This document shows, one piece after another, positions 52,628 through 63,270 of a stretch of DNA of 64,000 nucleotides. How positions within the stretch are numbered: position 1 is the stretch's first letter; each line of letters starts with the position of its first letter. Position numbers and translations under genes: made by a program. The DNA lies in NCBI GenBank assembly GCA_944322785.1, contig CALUPW010000002.1, forward strand, positions 124,001 through 188,000. Direction: 5' to 3'. Source of the stretch: Candidatus Gastranaerophilales bacterium. Its GTDB lineage: Bacteria > Cyanobacteriota > Vampirovibrionia > Gastranaerophilales > Gastranaerophilaceae. The notes beneath the pieces are model-generated. The model was not told where the DNA came from. It ran no database searches and saw only the letters and a program-made list of their open reading frames with translations.

Positions 52628-53440
52628 GGCAGCAGGACGCCATGCACCACCTTCCGTCACTCTGACGAAAGTCAGAGTCTATCAATGCCGGTTAATTCAA
52701 TCCGGTACTTTTGGCAGCAAAAGTCCCGCAAAGCCGCCTTCACCATGGCAGAAGTTCTGATAACGCTTGGAATAATCGGCATAGTCGCCGCAATGACACT
52801 GCCTTCTTTAATTGGCAAATATCAGAAAAAAGTAACAGTAACCCGCTTAAAACGTACATACACCGTATTATCACAGGCAGTTCAGCGCTCAATCGCCGAC
52901 AACGGCGATCCCTCGGGCTGGGGATTGGAAGGATTTTATGATAGTCAGGCAACCAACGAAAATCTTCAAAAGATAGTCGAGAGTTTTTCAAAAACATATG
53001 TAGTTCCATACCTTGCAAAAGTCAAAAAATCAGAATGGGGTTCTTTTGCAGATTTAGGGTACAAAGAAATAAAAGATTCAACTTATAATGTACAAATTGT
53101 AAAAATTTACGGCCAGATGCTTGTATTAAATGATGGCACTATACTTCAAATGCGGATGTCAACACATAATTTGGGAACGGATGAAGACAGGGATGACAGA
53201 TATACACATATAATAATTTACGCAGATATAAATGGTCTTCAAGGTCCAAATTGGATTGGAAAAGATATATTTATGTTTATGGTGGATAGCCGAACCGGGA
53301 AATTTGATTTTTACGGATATCGAGACTATGATAGTACAAGAGAAAAATTGTATTCCAGCTGTAAGGCAAATGCAATCACCTGCGGCAGACTAATTCTCAT
53401 GGACGGCTGGGAAATCAAAGAGGATTATCCGTGGTGGTAA
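52367..53440 (+). CDS. Pilin-like protein with variable N-terminal leader, copy 1 (frame currently interrupted by G tract)
   Basis: The pilin frame is open from a TTG at 52367, but the conserved ATG with an AAGGAG site is at 52357 in another frame (METIDITGLQ). With 11 G (52387-52397) that frame stops after 16 codons; 10 or 13 G would join it to the pilin. The leader, about 95 residues long, carries REP-like translated modules (GDPESINAD, RHSDESQSL). MPVNSIRYFWQQKSRKAA then precedes FTMAEVLITLGIIGIVAAMTLP, the prepilin cleavage site and helix. The C-terminal domain has two Cys and ends in DYPWW. The internal ATG at 52685 is an alternative start giving a 251-residue prepilin, without a ribosome site. 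Confidence 0.75.
   Translation: MILLDYKGGGATRKTGSCCGLDLCHSEDKDNSSPKIEEFYEKMKRHSGLAAKSVETESKRDFMPLPGDPESINADKDRLRLGGRSDEGSRTPCTTFRHSDESQSLSMPVNSIRYFWQQKSRKAAFTMAEVLITLGIIGIVAAMTLPSLIGKYQKKVTVTRLKRTYTVLSQAVQRSIADNGDPSGWGLEGFYDSQATNENLQKIVESFSKTYVVPYLAKVKKSEWGSFADLGYKEIKDSTYNVQIVKIYGQMLVLNDGTILQMRMSTHNLGTDEDRDDRYTHIIIYADINGLQGPNWIGKDIFMFMVDSRTGKFDFYGYRDYDSTREKLYSSCKANAITCGRLILMDGWEIKEDYPWW
52387..52397 (+). repeat. Poly-G tract (11 G), copy 1
   Basis: Eleven consecutive G, 30 bp into the METID frame. Length changes would switch the frame joined to the pilin domain. In an AT-rich genome such a run is striking. Confidence 0.9.
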
Positions 53441-53473
53441 ATTCCGCTGAAAAGTGTAGGTTTATAGAAATCA

Positions 53474-53494
53474 GGCGCCGCCGCAGGCGGCGCC
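53474..53494. repeat. GGCGCC palindrome 6
   Basis: GGCGCCGCC / GGCGGCGCC around GCA, between the convergent pilin-like and 188-aa genes. Same core as copies 2 and 5. Confidence 0.8.
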
Positions 53495-53520
53495 TCTGTT
53501 AAAACATCCGTTCATGCAAA

Positions 53521-54087
53521 TTAAAGCTGTATGGTTCTGAAAATCGTATAATACCGGTAATTTCCCCAGTAAATTACGAGCGATAAATAATTATGTTCCA
53601 GATCCGTTGATTCCAGATAAGTCTGCGGTGTTGGTTTACGTTTTGCGCTCGGGAAAAATTTTCCGATGGTATCAAGAGCTTTTATATGAAGACTCTGCGT
53701 AATTGTAAGCTTGGGCTGCGGAATGTGGTCTTGATAAAAAGTTACCGGTACCACTTCCCGATTATAAACTGGAATTATGTATTTTATTTTGCCGCTTTCT
53801 TTAAAAAGAATATACCAGTTATCTTTATATTCTCTCGGTGTCAAAACATAATACCCCGGCTCAATTGTAATTGTTTTAAAATAAATAGGGCTTGCAAGTC
53901 TAAACAAGGGATAGGGCGACCATGTAGAGGTTTGTGTGTCATAATATTCACCAGGGTCAATATTATGAACATACCTGTGAGTTGGTACTTCCATATCCCG
54001 ATAAATCTGTTCATAATCAAAATCTGCTGCAAAAACCGCAGAGGAAAATAAAAATATTGTACTTAATAAAATCAAACACGTCTTCAT
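53521..54087 (-). CDS. Hypothetical periplasmic protein, 188 aa
   Basis: Not recognised. The signal peptide MKTCLILLSTIFLFSSAVFA is cleaved before ADFDYEQ. The mature chain is Tyr/Pro-rich and beta-like (FKTITIEPGYYVLTPREYKDNWYILFKESGKIKYIIPVY), with no Cys and no membrane helix. It is a single gene between a palindrome and the divergent agmatinase gene. Confidence 0.6.
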   Translation of the reverse strand: MKTCLILLSTIFLFSSAVFAADFDYEQIYRDMEVPTHRYVHNIDPGEYYDTQTSTWSPYPLFRLASPIYFKTITIEPGYYVLTPREYKDNWYILFKESGKIKYIIPVYNREVVPVTFYQDHIPQPKLTITQSLHIKALDTIGKFFPSAKRKPTPQTYLESTDLEHNYLSLVIYWGNYRYYTIFRTIQL

Positions 54088-54204
54088 ATCCGTATTTTAA
54101 CGTTGTTTATCTGAAAATCAATCATTTGTATAGATTAAACGTAATAAAAATTTTATAATTTATTTTTGTTGTAAAATAATCTTAAGAGCAAAGGAGAATG
54201 TTAA

Positions 54205-57068
<2,864 letters not shown>

Positions 57069-57084
57069 GGAAAAGGATGTGGAT

Positions 57085-57516
57085 ATGAGAAAAAATGCGA
57101 GAATAATACAAATTTCAGGTCTTAGAGGACTGTTATTTGCACTCTTTGTAGTTGTGTGTCTTATAATGGGTTTTGTTACGTTCCCCGGAATTGTTGCAAT
57201 GTGTATCTGGAATATGGCAGCAGCTTCATTTACATCCATTCCTCAGATTAATGTTATTCAGGGAATTCTGTTGTGGGTAATAATAGCGCTTTCAATATAT
57301 ATGTCAGGCGGCGGGAGAAGTTTTGTGGCATTAAAACAACCGGCTCAGTTAAGTGAGTCTGAAGTAAGAGATTTGATGACAAAAATAAGAACTCAGGCTC
57401 AGGCAAGAAAAATTAATGCAATGCTTTTAAAATCAGATGAATTAAAAGATATAGAAAGAGTTGAAAATAAAGAGTTTGACAACTCAAAACATGAAAATGA
57501 TAAGGAGAAGTTATGA
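57085..57516 (+). CDS. Hypothetical two-helix membrane protein, 143 aa
   Basis: Not recognised. Two membrane helices (LLFALFVVVCLIMGFVTFPGI and GILLWVIIALSIYM) are separated by a short loop, followed by a charged helical cytoplasmic tail. The start is the ATG at 57085 with AAAGGA 7 nt upstream; a GTG at 57079 is less likely. The stop overlaps the start of the SIMPL gene by 4 bp, so translation is probably coupled. Confidence 0.7.
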   Translation: MRKNARIIQISGLRGLLFALFVVVCLIMGFVTFPGIVAMCIWNMAAASFTSIPQINVIQGILLWVIIALSIYMSGGGRSFVALKQPAQLSESEVRDLMTKIRTQAQARKINAMLLKSDELKDIERVENKEFDNSKHENDKEKL

Positions 57517-58274
57517 AAAAATTTTTAGTTCTGGCGGCTGCCGCTGCTTTAGTTTCAGGGCTTGCCGTAAATTCGGTTAGTGCAGGTATCACGGTAAACC
57601 AGACAGAAGAACGTGGTTATGTTACAATAAGCGCCTCAAGCAACAAAGAATTAACTCCGGATGTTGCGGAAATCTCAATTTCTGTTGTAACTTCCGATAA
57701 CAAATCAATGCAAAAAGCAACTATGGAAAACAAAGAAATTTCCGACAAAGTTTATTCAGCATTAAAAAGCATGATTACTCCGGAAAACGGTGATTATGTA
57801 AAAACTGCAAATTTTCGGGCAAATCCTGTATATACATATTCTTCCAATAATAAAAGAAACCTTGACAAATACGAAGTTTCAAACACTGTAATCGTTCATA
57901 CAAAATCTATAGATAAAGCCGGCGATATGATTGATAAAGCAATCTCTTTAGGTGCAACCGATGTAAGCAATTTGAGCTTTACGCTTTCAAAATATGAGCA
58001 GGAATGTGATGAACTTTTGGCTGTTGCGACAAAACGTGCACGTACTCAGGCTGACAGTATTGTAAAAGCCGCAGGTTCATCAATTACGGGTGTAAAATCG
58101 CTTAATGGCAGCTGCAGCCCTAATGCATCCTCAAGAGTAACTTACAGAAATATGCTTCTCAGCGCAAAGGCTGAATCGGCTGATTCTGCTTCCGCATACG
58201 GTTCATCAACTCCTATTGAAGTTGGAGCCGTTAAAATTTATGCAAACGTCAACGCAAGCTTTTTTGTAAAATAG
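57513..58274 (+). CDS. SIMPL domain (DUF541) secreted protein
   Basis: 253 residues. The signal peptide MKKFLVLAAAAALVSGLAVNS ends near VSAG. The SIMPL domain spans the rest: YVTISASSNKELTPDVAEISISVVTS, MENKEISDKVYSALKSM, DKYEVSNTVIVHTKSIDKAGDMIDKAISLGATDVSNLSFTLS, and AVATKRARTQADSIVKAAG. Family members are periplasmic and form large oligomers, but their role is poorly known. An AAGGAG site lies inside the preceding gene. Confidence 0.85.
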   Translation: MKKFLVLAAAAALVSGLAVNSVSAGITVNQTEERGYVTISASSNKELTPDVAEISISVVTSDNKSMQKATMENKEISDKVYSALKSMITPENGDYVKTANFRANPVYTYSSNNKRNLDKYEVSNTVIVHTKSIDKAGDMIDKAISLGATDVSNLSFTLSKYEQECDELLAVATKRARTQADSIVKAAGSSITGVKSLNGSCSPNASSRVTYRNMLLSAKAESADSASAYGSSTPIEVGAVKIYANVNASFFVK

Positions 58275-58355
58275 TTAAATTATGTAAAAAATAAATACTT
58301 TTTAGCAAAAAAAAATCTTTACATGATTTTCAATAAAGGGCTAAAAAGGTTAACC

Positions 58356-60047
58356 ATGAATGTATCAAAGATTAGCATTTTAAATGTGAATAATGCGGGG
58401 ACATCACTGTTTTTCGGAGAGGTTCCCGCTTCTCGTGAAAAAAAAAGTCATGCCGAAAAAATTGATGCCTCCTTGTTTTTGAAGGGAGCAGGGATTGTTT
58501 CTGCCGGAATTCTTGCAACTGCGCTTGCCGCACGGGCTGGACTGTTTGGCAGACCTAAAAAACAGGTGGTAACGCTTTTAAACCTTCCGGAACAAATAAG
58601 AAACCGTCTTGCCCCGTATGACAAACCGCCTGTTAATAGGATTTTCCATCCTGTTAATCCGCCTGTTGAAGAGCGACTAAGGGTGAGAGCTGAAAATATA
58701 AAAAAATACAGAGCAAAAATAAAATCAAAAATAGATTATTCTAAATTTGAAAAATATACAACTAAAGAAGAACAGGATACATTTTTTAATAATATAAATT
58801 CAAGTTTAGACGGGATGTCATATACTTTACAATATAAAGAGTTTAAATATTTCTTGGACTTTTTGAAAACACTTGAACCTGAGCAATTGAAAACAAATAT
58901 AAAATTCAATATAGACAATTTCAAACGTGATAACAAATTAAGAGTTGCACGGGATATTATTAAATTTTCAAAACGAAACCCCGAATATCAGCCGGTATTG
59001 AATGATTTTGTTGATGAAGCAAAGGTTTATTTTGTTGATTATTCAAAATACAGAGAGCAAGCTACTAAAGGTATGCAGGCGGCGTTTTTCACAGATGTAG
59101 AAAATAAAATTGCAAATTTACGTGGAGAGGTTCAGATTGATGAATTTGAAAATTATCTTGACTTTATAAAGACATTAAACCCGGATGATATCAAAGACAG
59201 TATACTTTTTACGCTGGGTAAGTATGATTGGGACAATAACGTAAAAATAGCGCAAATGGCTTTAAAATTCGCAGAAGAAAATATGGGATATAAATATACG
59301 ATTTTAAATAATCTTGTTGCTTATGAAGGTAAAGATGATTTTACAAGAGAACTCGCATATTCAAATTTTTGGCGCACTGATTCAATTGCAGATATTTATG
59401 ACAATCATGTAGACAATATAATAAAAATCAGAAAACTTTTAACGGAATCAGGACTCAAGTGCGATAAAAGAACAAGATTGAAAAACCGTCAGGATTGGAT
59501 AGATATAGGATTCCCGACACCGAACAGGTATATGTTATGCTTTCATAACAGTCCGCGACTTTCTGAAATTCGTAAATCTGCATTTGAATACGATATGATG
59601 AACGGAATTACACAAGAAGACGCCGAATATTTAATAAAGAAACTTTCCACAGATACCTCTATTGCAAAAAAATCAATGGAAGAAGTTTTAAAAGAAGTCG
59701 ATACAAATAAAATGACAGCAGAAAGAGCTGAAAGTTTGTTGAAACAGCTTGTTGAAGATAAAAAGTTGCTTGATAAAATGGCTGCCGAAATTAAGTTGCC
59801 GGAGCAAAATGTTGCGGCAGACCTGTTATTTGCAAAAGTTTCAATTGACAATGCTCAGGTGCAGAGAGATATAAGAAGTATATTTGAGGAGTTTGAAAAT
59901 AGCGGAATCCCGCAATCTCAGGTTCAAAAAATGCTGACAGAACTTACAACAGAAAGAACACAAACCGAAACTCAGATAAAATACGGCATGACATTAGAGG
60001 AAATGATTGAAAAAATTAATAATGCGGTTATTTCAACACCTGCATAA
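58356..60047 (+). CDS. Hypothetical long helical protein with N-terminal SLFFGE motif
   Basis: 563 residues from the ATG at 58356, which has an AAGG site 7 nt upstream. An upstream in-frame ATG at 58323 has none. The N-terminus (NVNNAGTSLFFGEVPAS) resembles the leader of other proteins in this window. A hydrophobic Gly/Ala stretch (FLKGAGIVSAGILATALAARAG, about 40-60) is followed by a long charged helical region. The segment at about 115-290 contains two similar blocks (IDYSKFEKYTTKEEQDTFFNNI and VDYSKYREQATKGMQAAFFTDV, each followed by FLDFLKTLEPEQLK or YLDFIKTLNPDDIK), so an internal duplication is visible. The 3' end overlaps the convergent gene by 20 bp. Confidence 0.65.
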   Translation: MNVSKISILNVNNAGTSLFFGEVPASREKKSHAEKIDASLFLKGAGIVSAGILATALAARAGLFGRPKKQVVTLLNLPEQIRNRLAPYDKPPVNRIFHPVNPPVEERLRVRAENIKKYRAKIKSKIDYSKFEKYTTKEEQDTFFNNINSSLDGMSYTLQYKEFKYFLDFLKTLEPEQLKTNIKFNIDNFKRDNKLRVARDIIKFSKRNPEYQPVLNDFVDEAKVYFVDYSKYREQATKGMQAAFFTDVENKIANLRGEVQIDEFENYLDFIKTLNPDDIKDSILFTLGKYDWDNNVKIAQMALKFAEENMGYKYTILNNLVAYEGKDDFTRELAYSNFWRTDSIADIYDNHVDNIIKIRKLLTESGLKCDKRTRLKNRQDWIDIGFPTPNRYMLCFHNSPRLSEIRKSAFEYDMMNGITQEDAEYLIKKLSTDTSIAKKSMEEVLKEVDTNKMTAERAESLLKQLVEDKKLLDKMAAEIKLPEQNVAADLLFAKVSIDNAQVQRDIRSIFEEFENSGIPQSQVQKMLTELTTERTQTETQIKYGMTLEEMIEKINNAVISTPA

Positions 60048-60834
60048 ATGATTTTAAACTTCTGCCCGCACCGTCGCCTTTTGTTGAAATAACTTCAATT
60101 TCGTCTTTATAATTCAAAGAAGTCGAACTTCCTCCGTCAAATGCCATTGCTCTTTCAAATCCGAGCTTTTTGCAATACTCCTGAACTTCATACATATCCA
60201 TCGGATGTGCGTCCGTAATTATCAAAATATGCGCCTCCCCATCTTTTAACCCTACAATTGTTCTTGAAGTTTTTTGCAGTACGGAACCGGATTCTCTAAT
60301 CACCTCTCCGTCTTTTTTAACCACAAAAAATTCTTCCTCAAGCCTTAATTCCGGTACAATCAACGGTCCGCCCTGCGCTGCTGTTTTGATAATGCACCCG
60401 AAGGTTGTCGGACTTTTGTGAGGAACAATTTCGTATCTGTATTTTGGTTTTTCATCATTGCATTCCAGTATTCGAAATTCAGTTCTGTTTAAAATCTTAT
60501 CAAGATTTTTCCTTAAAACAGGGTTTGATAACAGGTTTTCGTTGAAATATGGATCCTCCGATGTTACATAATCATTTGTGATATAGGAGATTGTTTTCTG
60601 GTTGTTCGGATCAAAAAATCCTGCATTTACAGTCAAAATTGCATCTGTTGCATTATGAATTTCTTTGTTTGTAACGAGGCTTTCGCTTGATATAAAACGA
60701 ATATTCTTTTTGACTTTTTCCCCGTGTAAAATTATGTGATAAATCCCGTCATCAAAATTTATTTCAACCGGTTCTTCAGCAAGAGATACATTTCCTAAAA
60801 ACAACAATAAAAATAATAGTATAAATTTTTTCAT
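60028..60834 (-). CDS. Phosphodiester glycosidase (NAGPA/DUF2233) family protein
   Basis: 268 residues from the ATG at 60834, which begins a signal peptide (MKKFILLFLLLFLGNVSLA). The domain shows AILTVNAGFFDPNNQ, TFGCIIKTAAQGGPLIVP, SRTIVGLKDGEAHILIITDA and the signature FERAMAFDGGSSTSLNY. Members cleave sugar phosphodiesters or act on envelope glycans. The open frame runs upstream to 61068 inside the LptF/LptG gene, but those residues lack sense as protein. It lies 3 bp downstream of the permease gene, so it belongs to the same transcript. Confidence 0.8.
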   Translation of the reverse strand: MKKFILLFLLLFLGNVSLAEEPVEINFDDGIYHIILHGEKVKKNIRFISSESLVTNKEIHNATDAILTVNAGFFDPNNQKTISYITNDYVTSEDPYFNENLLSNPVLRKNLDKILNRTEFRILECNDEKPKYRYEIVPHKSPTTFGCIIKTAAQGGPLIVPELRLEEEFFVVKKDGEVIRESGSVLQKTSRTIVGLKDGEAHILIITDAHPMDMYEVQEYCKKLGFERAMAFDGGSSTSLNYKDEIEVISTKGDGAGRSLKSFMQVLK

Positions 60835-60836
60835 AA

Positions 60837-61952
60837 TTATAAATCCTTGGATTTGTAAAATGCAATTATACATGTTAAAAATGCAAGCGGAGGGAATAGT
60901 GCGGTCACAAGCGGCGGAAGAATTCCTTTTTCCGCAAGCAAATCGAAAAACGGAAGAGTAATATAGTAAACAAATATACATCCGATTGCAATAGTAAACC
61001 CGACCAGTCTTTGTTCTCTCGGTTTGCTGAAGCCTAACAATGTCCCCATAATTGCGAGCAGAACGCATACAAACGGGTGGAAAAATCTTTGAAAATATTT
61101 ATTCAGCATAAATCTGTATTCTTCCGACATATTTTCCTCTTTTAAAAGTGAGATATAATTTTTTAAATCATTGTTTGTGATGTCTCTGTCCCGTTTTGTG
61201 CTGTACATCATAAGAGTATATGCATTTTGAGAGGCTTTCCCCTCAAGAATACTCATATTATCAATGTGGAGAATATCTCTGAATATTCCGTCCGAGGTTA
61301 TAACATATTTTGTTATATCATTCAAAATCCATTTGTCTTTAAGACATTTTCCTGTTTTTGCAACGTAAATTTCGGAAAGCTGATGTACATCGTTGTAAAG
61401 TTTTTTGGAAAAATCAAGAACGATTATGTTTTGCATATCGCCTAAAGAAAATTTTGAAATAACAACAGCTTTTTTAGGGTGTCCTGTGTCGTCTTTTTGT
61501 GTGTAAATATATTGTGTGGTCGGACGGCTTCCGTATATTGCCATAAGTTTCTGGCATGAAAGCGGAATAAGCTTGTCATAAGTTACAAAACATAAACCCG
61601 TTACAAGAAAACTTAACACAAGAACCGGTGCAAGTATCCGCCAGAAGGACATACCCACTGCACGAAAGATTGTAAGTTCACTGTCTTTGCTTAATTTGTC
61701 AAATGTAAAAAGGGTTCCAAGAAGCAGTCCGACAGGGAAAGCTTTTCCTAAAATCTTGGGAAGTTCATAGGTCAGAATAAGAATAGCAGTTTTTATTCCG
61801 TATTCACCCGCAAGAGTCTTTTTAATTGTATTTAAAAGCATTTCCGGAGCAATCCACACTACTGTAAACAGCAGAATTGAAACAAACGCCGCAAAAAATA
61901 CCTGTGTAAAAATGTATTTGTCATAAACCGTAATTTTGAAAGGTTTCATCAA
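60837..61952 (-). CDS. LptF/LptG-type LPS export permease
   Basis: 371 residues of the YjgP/YjgQ family. Three N-terminal membrane helices (VFFAAFVSILLFTVVWIAPEML, TAILILTYELPKILGKAFPVGLLLG, ILAPVLVLSFLVTGLCFV) precede a periplasmic beta domain, and three helices follow near the C-terminus (FFHPFVCVLLAIMGTLLGFS and others). The typical SKDSELTIFRAVGMSFWRI loop is present. It works with LptB to extract LPS from the inner membrane. Only one such permease gene is here, so the LptF or LptG label cannot be fixed. It overlaps lptB by 4 bp. Confidence 0.87.
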   Translation of the reverse strand: MMKPFKITVYDKYIFTQVFFAAFVSILLFTVVWIAPEMLLNTIKKTLAGEYGIKTAILILTYELPKILGKAFPVGLLLGTLFTFDKLSKDSELTIFRAVGMSFWRILAPVLVLSFLVTGLCFVTYDKLIPLSCQKLMAIYGSRPTTQYIYTQKDDTGHPKKAVVISKFSLGDMQNIIVLDFSKKLYNDVHQLSEIYVAKTGKCLKDKWILNDITKYVITSDGIFRDILHIDNMSILEGKASQNAYTLMMYSTKRDRDITNNDLKNYISLLKEENMSEEYRFMLNKYFQRFFHPFVCVLLAIMGTLLGFSKPREQRLVGFTIAIGCIFVYYITLPFFDLLAEKGILPPLVTALFPPLAFLTCIIAFYKSKDL

Positions 61953-62674
61953 AGTGCAAAATCCTTTCCTAAATAGAATTCTTTTGCAACAGGGTCAACT
62001 GCAACGTCCGCACTCTTGCCCTGAATTTTAATCTTTCCGTCAAAGATTACATAAGCTCTGTCTGTAATTGAAAGCGTTGCCTTCGGGTTGTGGTCGGTAA
62101 TCAAAACACCCAGTCCTTTGTCTTGAGAAATTTTTCGGATGTTGTCTTTAATTTCTCCTATTGCAATCGGATCGATACCTGCAAAAGGTTCGTCAAGCAG
62201 CATAAAATCAGGACTTGCGGCAAGCGCTCTTGCAATCTCAACACGTCGTCTTTCACCGCCTGAGAGAGATACAGCTGAATAATTGCGTAGTTTTAAAACC
62301 CCGAATTCGGTCAAAAGTTCTTCAAGTTTACGCTTCTTTTCATTTTCTGTAAGTTTATCGTTCATTTCAAGAACCAATTTTATATTGTCTTCGACCGTAA
62401 GCTTTCTAAATATGGATGCTTCCTGCGGAAGATAACCTATACCGGCTTTGGCACGAATGTTCATCGGCCATGTTGTTATGTCCTGTCCGTCAAGAAGAAT
62501 TTGTCCTTTGTTTGGTTTGACAAGCCCTACAAACATATAAAACGTAGTTGTTTTACCTGCGCCGTTCGGTCCGAGAAGACAGACAACTTCGCCTTTGTTC
62601 ATGTTAAACGAAATATTGTTTACAACGCTTCTGTCACCGTATATTTTGACTAAATTTTTAGCTGTAATCTCCAT
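61949..62674 (-). CDS. lptB: LPS export ABC transporter ATP-binding protein LptB
   Basis: 241 residues. Walker A GPNGAGKTT, Q-loop GYLPQEASIFRKLTVEDN (characteristic of LptB), signature SLSGGERRRVEIARALA, Walker B MLLDEPFAGIDP and H-loop TDHNPKATL. It powers LPS transport to the outer membrane from the cytoplasmic side. The next gene is the permease. Together with the glycosyltransferase at 1337 this implies an LPS-bearing outer membrane. Confidence 0.96.
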   Translation of the reverse strand: MEITAKNLVKIYGDRSVVNNISFNMNKGEVVCLLGPNGAGKTTTFYMFVGLVKPNKGQILLDGQDITTWPMNIRAKAGIGYLPQEASIFRKLTVEDNIKLVLEMNDKLTENEKKRKLEELLTEFGVLKLRNYSAVSLSGGERRRVEIARALAASPDFMLLDEPFAGIDPIAIGEIKDNIRKISQDKGLGVLITDHNPKATLSITDRAYVIFDGKIKIQGKSADVAVDPVAKEFYLGKDFAL

Positions 62675-62999
62675 TAAATATTACCCCGTCGACTAATATA
62701 TAAAGTATTTTACTTTAAATACTTCTCTATTGCAATTTTATATTAAGGTTTGAAAAGGATAGTTACAAATAATATCTTTAAGATATGTTAAAGATATAAA
62801 AAATATATGTTACATATTTAAACATTAAGGGCATACCATGATTATAAAACCATTTTCTTTTTCTTTATTTTCTCCTACACACTAACCTTTTACAATGAGA
62901 TAAAGCCGCAGATAAGCGGCTATTATTTTGCCCGTTTGCAAAAAGCGTGAAAATATTTTATAATAAAAATGTAATTAAGATAAAGGAGCTTTGAAAAGT
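62675..62999. other. 325-bp intergenic region between lptB and pilin-like copy 2
   Basis: Contains an inverted repeat AAGTATTT-N6-AAATACTT (62703-62724), which could be an operator for lptB, a terminator-like hairpin AGCCGC / GCGGCT (62904-62921), and the promoter of the pilin-like copy 2. A 15-codon ATG frame at 62839 has no ribosome site and was not called. Confidence 0.5.
62936..62964 (+). promoter_or_regulatory. Promoter of pilin-like gene copy 2
   Basis: TTGCAA (62936-62941), 17-bp spacer and TATAAT (62959-62964), 35 nt before the ATG at 63000. Confidence 0.55.
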
Positions 63000-63270
63000 A
63001 TGGAAACTATTGATATGACTGGATTACAGGGGGGGGGGGGCAACCCGTAAAACAGGCTCCTGCTGCGGTTTAGACTTATGTCATTCTGAGGATAAGGACA
63101 ATTCAAGTCCAAAGATTGAAGAATTTTACGAAAAAATGAAACGTCATTCCGGACTGGCTGCAAAATCCGTTGAGACAGAGTCGAAACGAGATTTTATGCC
63201 CCTACCTGGTGATCCGGAATCTATCAATGCAGATAAAGACAGACTCCGGCTCGGGGGCCGGAGTGACGAA
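62983..63270 (+). repeat. Duplicated leader, copy 2 (matches 52341-52627)
   Basis: Second copy of the AAGGAG-METID-poly-G-leader cassette. The promoter regions upstream differ between the copies, so the homology starts at the ribosome site. Confidence 0.9.

Noticed and set aside
60837-61068. Long N-terminal extension of the phosphodiester glycosidase frame (to 61068)
   Set aside because: It lies inside the permease gene, and the ATG at 60834 begins a textbook signal peptide.
62839-62886. Fifteen-codon ATG frame in the lptB-pilin gap
   Set aside because: No ribosome binding site, low-complexity Phe/Ser content and no support.
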